Shown here piece by piece: positions 34,172-42,007 of a DNA stretch of 51,956 nucleotides. The translations under genes were made by a program, and so were the position numbers. This DNA comes from Bacilli bacterium (lineage in GTDB: Bacteria > Bacillota_I > Bacilli_A > RF39 > UBA660): assembly GCA_017432645.1 (NCBI GenBank), contig JAFRIU010000041.1, positions 1-51,956 of the forward strand. The letters run 5' to 3'. Within the stretch, counting starts at the first letter, position 1, and each line of letters begins with the position of its first letter. Under the pieces are notes generated by a model, which had not been told where the DNA came from, did not search any database, and saw only the letters and a program-made list of their open reading frames with translations.

Positions 34172-35194
34172 TTATGTTGCACTAGAATCAATACTAAATT
34201 GTAAGTTATAAGTTAATGAACTTCCTGAAGCATGGTCTTCACAGTCAACATCTTGTCCTTCAATCCACATATAAATTCTTATTTTAGTAATACCAGCAGC
34301 AACTTGGAAAGCTGATATATAAGAATTAGTAGGAATACCAGCAGCTAAAGATCCTGTAGTAGTAACTGATTGGAAATAAGTACTATTAGTACTATCAAGT
34401 GCAATAGCATTGGCAGCAGCAATTGGAGCTTTTACACCAACATATGCTAACTTAGAACCACCAGTTAATGAAGTAGTAATACCATAAACACTAGATGCAT
34501 TAGCAACACCTGAAGCAGTATGAACATCATAGTTTGGTTCCCAAATCATTCTTAAAGTTCCACCATGTAAAGCTTGTGCACTAGCAGGTGTAGAAGCATA
34601 AGCAACATTTCCTTCATCAATAAATGCAACACGAGCAGCATTTTGAATACCCTTATCATCTGTTCCAGCATATACAACGCTAGAGTTTGAAGTTAAGTAT
34701 ACAGTTTGTGCTTCTGTTGATTGGAAGAATAAGTCAAATACTACGAAATCTCCTTGATTCTTAGCCGTTCCACTTCCATCTTCTACTGTTGCTACAGCAG
34801 ATAAAATATTATCACCAGTAGACGCATTGGTTTCAACAGTACCTCTAAACATATTCATATAACCAGTAGCACTATCAGTTAATCCAGCAGTTGATACTGG
34901 TACCATTGTATTACCACTACCATTTGGAATTTGGTTATTAATTCCATCCCAGCTAGCAGCTAAAATATCACTATTGGTAACAATAGACTTCCAGTTAGCA
35001 GCATCAACTGAAATTTGTAAACCTTGAGAGGTTGAAACATTAACGTTAATAGCCTCTACGGTTACCGTTCTGTTAGCAGTAAACCATGCATAGGTTGCTG
35101 TTCCAAGTGTTGCTACCAACAACAATATCATGATTAAAGCTAAAAATAATTTTCTTCTTCTTTTTCTACTTCTTCTTGCTTGTTTCTTTGTCAT
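34172..35194 (-). CDS. Secreted TasA/camelysin-like protein, probable major subunit
   Basis: 340 residues with ribosome site AGAAGGAGTAGATTTTT. A very basic N-terminus (KKQARRSRKRRRKL) and a hydrophobic helix at about 17-37 end TATYAWFTANRTVTVEAINV, the YAWFT processing region seen in camelysin-like surface proteins. The mature part is rich in Ala, Ser, Thr, Asn and Gly, with a beta-rich pattern, and ends with IRIYMWIEGQDVDCEDHASG. WIEGxDxxC also occurs in the neighbouring 237-residue protein, showing common ancestry of the C-terminal module. Low-complexity, Ala/Thr-rich composition and its own terminator suggest high expression. A fibre role is inferred. Confidence 0.78.
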   Translation of the reverse strand: MTKKQARRSRKRRRKLFLALIMILLLVATLGTATYAWFTANRTVTVEAINVNVSTSQGLQISVDAANWKSIVTNSDILAASWDGINNQIPNGSGNTMVPVSTAGLTDSATGYMNMFRGTVETNASTGDNILSAVATVEDGSGTAKNQGDFVVFDLFFQSTEAQTVYLTSNSSVVYAGTDDKGIQNAARVAFIDEGNVAYASTPASAQALHGGTLRMIWEPNYDVHTASGVANASSVYGITTSLTGGSKLAYVGVKAPIAAANAIALDSTNSTYFQSVTTTGSLAAGIPTNSYISAFQVAAGITKIRIYMWIEGQDVDCEDHASGSSLTYNLQFSIDSSAT

Positions 35195-35209
35195 AAAAAT
35201 CTACTCCTT

Positions 35210-35923
35210 CTATTTTTTCTTTTTATTATTATCGACATGTTCCTCGGTAATATCCATATGCATTTTTATTTCTCCGCCTAACAATTCGTTCTTGCACTCA
35301 GGATCATCTCCCTCTATCCAAACAACGATTGTAAATCGGTCCTTTTTCTTTGGCTTAAAATCTTTCCGTTGTTCCAAAACTGCTATGGAATTTGAGACAA
35401 ACTTTGTAGTATTCGGTTCGGCTTCCTTCGTCACTTTACTCTCTTTCGCATAAACTGTTTTCTCACCATTTCGAATAACCATGACTCGAATTGCCTCATC
35501 CACATTCAAGATAATATCATCAATATCTATTTCATACCAGTAATGCACAGTTTCTGTACCAGCATTAATAATATAAAATGTATAAGCAATGTAATTATCT
35601 CCATTATGAGCCCCTACTGCTTCTTCTCCAATATTATCTGGGATCCACGATTCTGATATATTATCCATATAATGAATCGTTCCAGCGCTAAGCAGTCGAG
35701 TCTTATCTGATTCTTTACCAGACTCAGATAGGAAAACATTTTTACGATTGGATAAGTTCTTATCCAAAGTAATTGTGAAGCGACCTCCACCATATACAAT
35801 ATATAAAATCAAATAAATAATCGATATTAAAATCAATAGGAGTAAAAAAGCAATCTTAACAATTTTCCTAAATAACTTACCTCTATAAATTTTCTCGGCT
35901 TTTACTTCTACCTCATTATTCAT
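35210..35923 (-). CDS. Membrane-anchored or secreted protein related to the major subunit
   Basis: 237 residues. A cytoplasmic start with KIYRGKLFRKIVK is followed by a hydrophobic helix at about 24-45. The extracellular part has YIAYTFYIINAGTETVHYWYEIDIDDII in the middle and FTIVVWIEGDDPECKNELLGG near the end, matching the WIEGxDxxC motif of the 340-residue protein encoded 15 bases downstream. The tail is basic (NNKKKK). It lies first in the two-gene unit with promoter at 35986-36014. It may be a minor subunit or membrane base for the fibre. Confidence 0.74.
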   Translation of the reverse strand: MNNEVEVKAEKIYRGKLFRKIVKIAFLLLLILISIIYLILYIVYGGGRFTITLDKNLSNRKNVFLSESGKESDKTRLLSAGTIHYMDNISESWIPDNIGEEAVGAHNGDNYIAYTFYIINAGTETVHYWYEIDIDDIILNVDEAIRVMVIRNGEKTVYAKESKVTKEAEPNTTKFVSNSIAVLEQRKDFKPKKKDRFTIVVWIEGDDPECKNELLGGEIKMHMDITEEHVDNNKKKK

Positions 35924-35985
35924 ACCATCACCACTTGCTTTATATTATCGTATCACTTGCCACCTTTCCTACTATGCCTAACATA

Positions 35986-36014
35986 ATTATAGCGACATTT
36001 TTTTACGAAATCAA
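35986..36014 (-). promoter_or_regulatory. Promoter for the two-gene subunit operon
   Basis: Minus strand TTGATT (36009-36014) and TATAAT (35986-35991) are 17 bases apart, giving a leader of about 55 bases before the 237-residue gene. The stretch from 36015 to 36198 is AT-rich and holds no gene that I can see. Confidence 0.75.
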
Positions 36015-36198
36015 TACATAAAAATCAAAAAATGTAAATATTTACAAAATTTATAAATAGAACTGTCTAGATGATATCATTCCAATAATATTCTACACAA
36101 TTTTCTGATTTCTACTCTAAAAATTATAACATATATTCTAAATCTTTTTCCTTTAGAAATTATTTTTTATAAAAATTATACAGTTGCTTGACAAGATA

Positions 36199-36681
36199 CT
36201 ATTTATGATGAGAATCACTGTCACTATCTTCTTCAGGCTTCATCATTTCATATAATTCTCCTTCTTTATGAATCAATTTAGTATAATCTTCCTTAGTCAT
36301 ACCAAGACTATTGCGACGCATAGCAATCGCCTTTTGAAAAAGGTTCATATTCCCAACAAATAAAGTATCTTCATTATAATTAGGATGATAAATCGTATAC
36401 ATCCTCATCATTCTTACACATAAATATACTTCTTTTTCAATAATAGAATCTTTCTTCTTACCACAGATCGCCTCTACAACATGCTTACTATAAGCAATAA
36501 TCTCCCTCTTAAGATCTAAAAGATTAGCTTCTTTTTGCATGTATTTGGTTTGAAAATCTAAATCATCATTCTCTCCAGCGAAAGATTTTACGATACTTTC
36601 AAATTTTTCTCTTTGTGCATCATAATCATATTGAACATAAGAATCATCTTTCTTATTTTCTTTCTTTAAAAAGTTAAGCAT
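36199..36681 (-). CDS. Small cytoplasmic protein of unknown function, 160 residues
   Basis: Starts after AAGGAGATAAG, one base after the stop of the upstream gene. It is soluble and mostly helical, with a Ser/Asp tail (EEDSDSDSHHK). Its first 40 residues (basic opening NFLKKENKKDD, then KFESIVKSF) resemble the start of the 77-residue protein encoded just upstream (NRGKEKNEEN, then KFDSIVNFH), so the two may be related and co-evolved. The order after valS and just before the fibre genes does not tell its role. No family is recognised. Confidence 0.7.
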   Translation of the reverse strand: MLNFLKKENKKDDSYVQYDYDAQREKFESIVKSFAGENDDLDFQTKYMQKEANLLDLKREIIAYSKHVVEAICGKKKDSIIEKEVYLCVRMMRMYTIYHPNYNEDTLFVGNMNLFQKAIAMRRNSLGMTKEDYTKLIHKEGELYEMMKPEEDSDSDSHHK

Positions 36682-36682
36682 C

Positions 36683-36916
36683 TTATCTCCTTATACTACT
36701 TTGTTCTTCCTCATCGCCTGGTAAAAGACCAGTATCTTTATACTTCTTAACTGCACCATCAAAATCGAAAGAAGAACTAGTTCCAAGCATAGCATCCAAT
36801 TCACTTTGATGAAAATTAACAATACTATCAAATTTATCTAATCTATCCTGGAACTCAACTTCATCCATATATCGATTTTCTTCATTCTTTTCTTTTCCTC
36901 TATTAAATAATCCCAA
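36683..36916 (-). CDS. Small cytoplasmic protein of unknown function, 77 residues
   Basis: A TTG at 36916 follows AGGAGGGAACAGT with good spacing; reading starts at MGLFNRGKEKNEENRY. The frame is also open further upstream but without another ribosome site. The protein is highly charged, with a helical middle (EFQDRLDKFDSIVNFHQSEL) and an acidic end. It shares the KFxSIV stretch with the next gene, which begins one base after its stop, so they form one operon. No family is recognised. Confidence 0.65.
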   Translation of the reverse strand: MGLFNRGKEKNEENRYMDEVEFQDRLDKFDSIVNFHQSELDAMLGTSSSFDFDGAVKKYKDTGLLPGDEEEQSSIRR

Positions 36917-36941
36917 ACTGTTCCCTCCTATCATCATTTTT

Positions 36942-36947
36942 ATTATA
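36942..36947 (-). promoter_or_regulatory. Candidate -10 (TATAAT) for the two small genes
   Basis: A perfect minus-strand TATAAT lies 26 bases before the TTG start of the 77-residue gene. The -35 (TATTTT) is weak. Confidence 0.5.
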
Positions 36948-37003
36948 GCATAACTTATTTTTTGAAAATACATATATAGAAAAACTTGACAAATAGATGT
37001 AAA

Positions 37004-37038
37004 CAAAAAAATGTACACTATATTCATAATGTACATTT
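37004..37038 (-). terminator. Terminator after valS
   Basis: AAATGTACA and TGTACATTT pair around a 12-base loop and are followed by T on the minus strand, directly after the valS stop at 37043. Confidence 0.8.
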
Positions 37039-37042
37039 CCTT

Positions 37043-39574
37043 CTAATGCAATAATTCTTCTAGTTTCTTTTTTTCTTCTTCTAATTTTTGGCGATCCATC
37101 TCCACAATATTTTTTGGAGCCTTTTTAACATAATTAGAATTAGAAAGCAACTTTTCTCTTCTCTCGATAGAAGATTTTAATAGTTGTATTTGTGCTTCTT
37201 TCGCAGCTTTATCAGCTTCTGTTTCAATCTTTTCAAAGAAAATTTGAGCTTTTACTCTTGTAGAAAAGACTTTATAAGCTTTCATTCCCAAAGGTTTATG
37301 AACAATATTGTCACGAATCTTTAGCATATTGACGATCAATTCATTATCATCGTCTGTATCAAACATAACCTTCATATCTTTAGTAATATTGTTCTCTGCC
37401 TTAATATTTCTGAAATTCTTAATGAATTCTACTTGATCATCTACAGCCTTCTCATCACTCTCAAAGATATACTTTTTACTATACTTTGGATATCCAGACA
37501 TCATGATATCCTCACTGTCTTTAATAGGTAACATAGAATAAATCTCATCCGTTACATATGGCATAAATGGTTGAAGTAATTTCAAGATACCTGTCAAAAC
37601 ATAACATAAAGTAGACTGAGTACTAATCTGATCCAAAGAATACTTTGCCATCTCAATATAATGATCGCAGAAATAACTCCAAGTAAAATCATAAATTGCA
37701 TTTCCTGCATTATTAAACTGATATTTGTCCATAAATTTCTTAGTTTCATGAACACATCTTTCATATTTCGTCAAAATCCATTTGTCTTCTGGCTTTAAAT
37801 GATCTAAATGTATTTCTTTTAAATCTTCAATATTACTCAAAACAAATCGTGCAGCATTCCAAATCTTATTAATATAATTCCAAGTAGCTTTCATCTTCTC
37901 TTCATCAAATCTCATATCTGTACCAATAGCAACATCAGTAGTTAAATAATATCGTAAAGCATCTGCACCATATTCTTTAATCATATCAAATGGATCAATT
38001 CCATTTCCTAAAGATTTAGAAAATTTTCTTCCTTGCTTGTCACGAATAAGTCCATGAATAACACAATCTTCAAATGGTCTTTTTCCTAAAAGTTCTTCTC
38101 CTTGGAAAGTCATACGATTTACCCAGAACGGAATAATATCATAAGCCGTTACTAAACACTGATTTGGATAATACTTCTCTAAAAGCTTGGTGTTGCTTGG
38201 CCAACCTAAAGTTGCAAAAGGCCAAAGTGCACTAGAAAACCACGTATCCAAAACATCTTCATCTTGTACCCAGCCTTCTCCTTTTGGAGGTTCCATTCCA
38301 ACATAAATCTCTTCTCCACGGTACCAAGCAGGAATTCGATGACCCCACCACAACTGTCTAGAAATACACCAGTCGTAAGTAATCTCCATCCAATGATTCA
38401 TAGTTTTTTCATATCTAGATGGAACAAAGTTTACTTTCTTATCTTTTTCCTTTTGATAATCCAAAACTCTATCTGCAAGTGGTCTCATCTTAACAAACCA
38501 TTGCTTTTTAATCATTGGCTCTACCATAACACCAGTTCTTTCAGAATGACCAACTTCATGAACTAATGGTTCTACTTTAATAAGCAAACCATTCTCTTCC
38601 AAATCTTTAAGAACTTCTTCCCTACATTTCTCTCTTGTCATTTTCTGATATTTCAAAGGAACATTTTCATTCATCGTTGCATCATCATTCATAATTGTAA
38701 TTCTCTCTAAGTTATGTCTCAATCCTACCTCAAAGTCATTAGGATCATGAGATGGAGTTATCTTAACAACTCCAGTTCCCTTTTCTGGATCAGCATGCTC
38801 ATCTGTAATAATAGGAATAGCCTTTCCGACGATTGGTAAAATAGCATTCTTGCCAACATATTTTTGATATCTCTTATCATTTTCATTAACAGCTACCGCA
38901 GTATCTCCAAATAAAGTTTCCGGACGGGTTGTTGCAACATCTAAGTACTCTTCACTATTCTCTATTTTATATTTCAAATGGTAAAAAGCACTCTTCTCTT
39001 CAGAATAAATAACTTCTTCATTAGATAATGCCGTTTGTGCAACTGGATCCCAATTGATTATTTTTTCACCACGATAAATAAGTCCTTTTTGATAATAATC
39101 TACAAATACCTTTCGAACAGCTTCTGAAAGTCCATCATCTAAAGTAAATCGCTCCTTAGAATAATCTAAAGCAATTCCTAATTTAGCCCATTGTTTACGA
39201 ATCACATCTCCATGTTCTCTTGTCCAATCCCAACAGGCTTCTATGAACTTATCTCTTCCATACTCATATTTATTGATTCCCTGGTCTTTTAATTTCTTAA
39301 CAACTTTTGCTTCTGTCGCAATCGCTGCATGATCCATACCTGGTAACCAAAAAGAATCATAGCCTTCCATCTTCTTATAACGAATAATAATATCTTGTAG
39401 TGCTACATCTAATGCATGACCCAAATGCAATACTCCTGTAACATTAGGAGGTGGAAGTACAATGCAAAAAGGTTTTTTACTAGAATTCTCATCACACTGA
39501 AAATAATTTTTAGATAACCACTTTTCATACTTTCCTTTTTCTACTTCTTCATGATTATATTTTTTTTCTAACAT
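37043..39574 (-). CDS. valS: Valyl-tRNA synthetase
   Basis: 843 residues, class I aminoacyl-tRNA synthetase charging tRNA-Val in the cytoplasm. The signature PPPNVTGVLHLGHA near 40-53 is the HIGH motif in the ValS form, and KFSKSLGNG near 518-526 is the KMSKS motif with Phe. The editing domain lies between (TTRPETLFGDTAVAV), and the C-terminal coiled coil is short but present (KSSIERREKLLSNSNYVKKAP). The start follows AGAGGGAAT. It is transcribed with the HD-domain gene upstream from a T-box leader, so uncharged tRNA-Val probably induces it. Confidence 0.98.
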   Translation of the reverse strand: MLEKKYNHEEVEKGKYEKWLSKNYFQCDENSSKKPFCIVLPPPNVTGVLHLGHALDVALQDIIIRYKKMEGYDSFWLPGMDHAAIATEAKVVKKLKDQGINKYEYGRDKFIEACWDWTREHGDVIRKQWAKLGIALDYSKERFTLDDGLSEAVRKVFVDYYQKGLIYRGEKIINWDPVAQTALSNEEVIYSEEKSAFYHLKYKIENSEEYLDVATTRPETLFGDTAVAVNENDKRYQKYVGKNAILPIVGKAIPIITDEHADPEKGTGVVKITPSHDPNDFEVGLRHNLERITIMNDDATMNENVPLKYQKMTREKCREEVLKDLEENGLLIKVEPLVHEVGHSERTGVMVEPMIKKQWFVKMRPLADRVLDYQKEKDKKVNFVPSRYEKTMNHWMEITYDWCISRQLWWGHRIPAWYRGEEIYVGMEPPKGEGWVQDEDVLDTWFSSALWPFATLGWPSNTKLLEKYYPNQCLVTAYDIIPFWVNRMTFQGEELLGKRPFEDCVIHGLIRDKQGRKFSKSLGNGIDPFDMIKEYGADALRYYLTTDVAIGTDMRFDEEKMKATWNYINKIWNAARFVLSNIEDLKEIHLDHLKPEDKWILTKYERCVHETKKFMDKYQFNNAGNAIYDFTWSYFCDHYIEMAKYSLDQISTQSTLCYVLTGILKLLQPFMPYVTDEIYSMLPIKDSEDIMMSGYPKYSKKYIFESDEKAVDDQVEFIKNFRNIKAENNITKDMKVMFDTDDDNELIVNMLKIRDNIVHKPLGMKAYKVFSTRVKAQIFFEKIETEADKAAKEAQIQLLKSSIERREKLLSNSNYVKKAPKNIVEMDRQKLEEEKKKLEELLH

Positions 39575-39581
39575 ATTCCCT

Positions 39582-40328
39582 CTATCCTTTCCGATATACT
39601 TTTACTTTTTGTCTGAAATTTTCTAATTGTTCCTTTAATTCTAAATTATTAGTTTCTTCTTGGTAAATATCAATTTCCTTATTATAGTAATCATTCTTCA
39701 TTAAAATACGAAGACTCTCTTCATAATTAATACCAAATAAGAATCCAAGAGAAATGGCTAACCAATCTGCTTTATTCTTTTTATCTTCACGATTAATCTG
39801 ACTCTCCATCATCAAGCACTGATAAACTTTAGGACTAAATGCCTGATTCTCAGTATCCACATGAATCTCTTTTCTGGTATATAAATATAAAATGTCTATT
39901 TTATCTGCATCTCTCACAATATTGCAAAACATTTGATCTCTCTCTGATAAATCAGAAGGGACACTATACTTATTGTGATAACGTATACTATTAAAAACAG
40001 TTTTTTTAATGGACTCATCTGTAAAATAACTTTTCCAATAATCATCTTTTTCTAAAACTTCTACTCCTAAATTTGCATGATCTACAGTACTAGAATCATC
40101 AAAAGAAGAAAAGTTCCTCCATTGTTCAAATCTTCCAATATCATGTAAGAGTCCACATAGCTTTGCAATCTCAACATCTTTCTTTTTTAAGTTCAATGAT
40201 TTTGCAATTGTCTCACAAAGATTCATAACTCGAAAAGTATGATGTATTTTTAAAAGACAACTAGTTCCTAATGATCGATACTCTTCTGTATAATGCAAAA
40301 ATTCCTTTTGAGCATCCTTTATCTTCAT
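39582..40328 (-). CDS. HD-domain phosphohydrolase, unassigned substrate
   Basis: The start at 40328 follows GAGGTGATAGAG and gives 248 residues. The metal-binding pattern is that of the HD superfamily: histidine in KIHHTFRVMNLC near 25-36, LLHDIGR near 73-79 and an aspartate in NIVRDADKIDILYL near 145. It has no membrane segment. The substrate is unknown; nucleotides or tRNA ends are possible. It is placed between a T-box riboswitch and valS, seven bases upstream of valS, so its expression probably follows valine-tRNA charging. That placement is unusual and suggests a link to translation or stringent metabolism, but this is inference. Confidence 0.82.
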   Translation of the reverse strand: MKIKDAQKEFLHYTEEYRSLGTSCLLKIHHTFRVMNLCETIAKSLNLKKKDVEIAKLCGLLHDIGRFEQWRNFSSFDDSSTVDHANLGVEVLEKDDYWKSYFTDESIKKTVFNSIRYHNKYSVPSDLSERDQMFCNIVRDADKIDILYLYTRKEIHVDTENQAFSPKVYQCLMMESQINREDKKNKADWLAISLGFLFGINYEESLRILMKNDYYNKEIDIYQEETNNLELKEQLENFRQKVKVYRKG

Positions 40329-40342
40329 CTCTATCACCTCAT

Positions 40343-40562
40343 AAAAAAAGCAATCATCCAAAGGACGAATTGCTCGCGGTACCACCTTAATTTCTATTAT
40401 TTCTAATAGCTTAACTAGATAACGGTATTAACCGGGTTTTCTTAAATTTATTATCAGAAAACATGCTCCTCTGCTACCTTCATTACCCATTTGATTCATT
40501 TCCACCTACCATGAACTCTCTACAACAAAAGGAATAATTACTCCTCAGATTCCTCACATCTG
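40343..40562 (-). promoter_or_regulatory. T-box riboswitch (valine type) controlling the HD gene and valS
   Basis: The minus-strand leader has the conserved T-box sequence AAGGTGGTACCGCG at 40375-40388. The terminator GCAAT...ATTGC at 40350-40373, followed by seven T, comes next. Upstream are AGAGAG and GGTAGGTGGAAA typical of stem I, and a specifier region TGAAGGTAGCAGAG in which GTA (Val) fits the expected codon. Uncharged tRNA-Val would stabilise the antiterminator. The specifier choice is my reading. Confidence 0.92.
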
Positions 40563-40568
40563 TATCAC

Positions 40569-40597
40569 ATTATACAACAGCTTACTTTATTTATCAA
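40569..40597 (-). promoter_or_regulatory. Promoter for the T-box operon
   Basis: Minus strand TTGATA (40592-40597) and TATAAT (40569-40574), 17 bases apart, with the transcript expected to begin near 40562. Confidence 0.82.
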
Positions 40598-40655
40598 TGT
40601 TATTTATAAGAAACATGAATAAATTTTTCTCATAAACTATAATAAAGGAGGTTTT

Positions 40656-40892
40656 ATGTTTACAAATTATTCAATGAAGGGAAACTATCCAACTACCTAT
40701 TATGAAGGAGAAGATCGTTTCTTTTTAGCACCACTTCTAGTAGGAGGATTAGCAGGAACAGCCCTAGGCTACGGAATTGCGAATAATAACCAAATGAATC
40801 ATTCTTATTATCCTGCATATCCAATGACACCTGTTTATTATAGTTATCCCTACCCATATCCTAGTTACTCAAACAACTACTACTATTCATAA
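40656..40892 (+). CDS. Small Tyr/Pro/Gly-rich protein, unknown
   Basis: 78 residues with a strong AAAGGAGG site. A short hydrophobic, glycine-rich stretch (APLLVGGLAGTALGYGIA) lies near 28-45 and a C-terminal Tyr/Pro/Ser/Asn-rich tail (PYPYPSYSNNYYYS) follows. Composition resembles small coat-like or surface proteins of spore formers, but no family is certain. A TATAAT at 40638-40643 lies so close that the leader would be only a few bases, so a different promoter may be used. A shared terminator follows. Confidence 0.65.
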   Translation: MFTNYSMKGNYPTTYYEGEDRFFLAPLLVGGLAGTALGYGIANNNQMNHSYYPAYPMTPVYYSYPYPYPSYSNNYYYS

Positions 40893-40910
40893 AAAGTCTT
40901 AGGACTTTTT
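40891..40910. terminator. Bidirectional terminator between convergent genes
   Basis: AAAAAGTC-TTAG-GACTTTTT, with T-rich flanks. It serves the 78-residue gene and lies at the end of the kinase gene on the other strand. Confidence 0.85.
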
Positions 40911-41567
40911 TCTTTTTGGTAAAGTCAATAAAACTCTAGTTCCTAAAGACTTCCTAGATTGATAAAATAAATCTCCACCATGTCTCCTAACAACTTCCTT
41001 ACAATAGGAAATTCCAAGTCCAGTCCCTTCTTCCTTCGTAGTATAGTACTCTTCCCCTATTCTTCGTAATTCCTTCGCGGTCATTCCAATACCATTATCT
41101 GTAATCTGGATTTGATAATAATCAGGAAATTCTACAATACGAACAACTACTAATAAATGATTCTCACCTCTTGCCTCATAAGCATTCTTCAATAAATTGA
41201 AAAAAACTTGCTTAAGTCGATTATAATCTCCTAACATATAGTATTCTCTAGTTTCCAAAAATAGAATTTTACTCTGGCTTTCCAAAAATAGTAATTTTAA
41301 TGTTTCAATTACATCTTCCAGCAAATAAACTAGATCAAACTCTTCCATTTCTAAAGTAAAAAACTTACGATTCGAATATAGAGAAATAATATCTAAACTT
41401 CTCTGAACCTCACTCTTAATAATAGGTAAATAAGAAGAATTGATACTCTTCTTTTGTAACATAATCTCTAAATAACCATTACAAATAGCAAGTGGATTCT
41501 TTAGTTCATGAGTAAACTGATGAAACTCCCTGTCTCTTAAAAGAACTCCTCCCTTTTCTTCTTTCAT
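40899..41567 (-). CDS. Soluble histidine kinase without a sensor domain
   Basis: 222 residues, ribosome site CGGTGATAAT. The dimerisation part carries histidine 20 in HQFTHELKNPLA, and the HATPase part has N-box FNLLKNAYEA near 124-133, G1 DNGIGM near 158-163 and G2 GTGLGISYCKEVV near 182-194. There is no membrane segment or sensory domain, as in some sporulation kinases of the KinA/KinB class, which act on Spo0F. No response regulator gene is adjacent. It is a lone kinase whose partner cannot be named from this window. Confidence 0.88.
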   Translation of the reverse strand: MKEEKGGVLLRDREFHQFTHELKNPLAICNGYLEIMLQKKSINSSYLPIIKSEVQRSLDIISLYSNRKFFTLEMEEFDLVYLLEDVIETLKLLFLESQSKILFLETREYYMLGDYNRLKQVFFNLLKNAYEARGENHLLVVVRIVEFPDYYQIQITDNGIGMTAKELRRIGEEYYTTKEEGTGLGISYCKEVVRRHGGDLFYQSRKSLGTRVLLTLPKRKKS

Positions 41568-41622
41568 ATTATCACCGAAAAAAAGTATATATTTTATTGA
41601 TTAAAAAAAATGTCGAATTATG

Positions 41623-41654
41623 AAAAAAATAAAATAACTTTCATTATTTTATTT
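41623..41654 (-). terminator. Terminator at the end of the EIIB-like gene
   Basis: AAATAAAATAA and TTATTTTATTT pair around a six-base loop and are followed by T on the minus strand, overlapping the last codons and stop of the gene at 41644. Confidence 0.75.
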
Positions 41655-41958
41655 CATCAATATATTTCTTTAATTGTCTAGATTCAGGACCTAATATGAT
41701 CTTTAATTGATTATCAATTTCAACAATTCCTTTCGCACCTAGTTTCTGAATTCCTTCTTTATTAGCTTTACTAACATCTTTCAAAGTTACTTTGAAACGA
41801 GACAGATTATTCTCGGTAGAAATGATATTCTCTCTTCCACCTAACAATTCTACTAATTTATTAAAATCTAATTGCGCTCCTTGTTTAGTAGCTTTTAAAA
41901 TAGCAAGTAACATAACAAGAAGTACAAATCCAATAATAACATACTCTAAATAATTCAT
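41644..41958 (-). CDS. Membrane-anchored PTS EIIB-like domain without the phospho-cysteine
   Basis: The start at 41958 follows GGTGATTAGA and gives 104 residues. One membrane helix lies at about 5-22, and the remainder resembles a glucose-type PTS EIIB domain: LVELLGGRENIISTENNLSRFKVTLKD near 35-61 and a tail with GIVEIDNQLKIILGPE. The position of the phosphorylated cysteine (CxTRLR) is asparagine 51, so phosphotransfer is unlikely. It may be a regulatory relic or a new sensor. It is monocistronic, next to the kinase gene. Confidence 0.75.
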   Translation of the reverse strand: MNYLEYVIIGFVLLVMLLAILKATKQGAQLDFNKLVELLGGRENIISTENNLSRFKVTLKDVSKANKEGIQKLGAKGIVEIDNQLKIILGPESRQLKKYIDEIK

Positions 41959-42007
41959 TCTAATCACCATATTCATTATATAGTATCTCTAAAAAAAAAG
42001 AAAGATT

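Noticed and set aside
41577-41640. Promoter for the orphan kinase
   Set aside because: TATACT-like sequences exist but no -35 with proper spacing was found.
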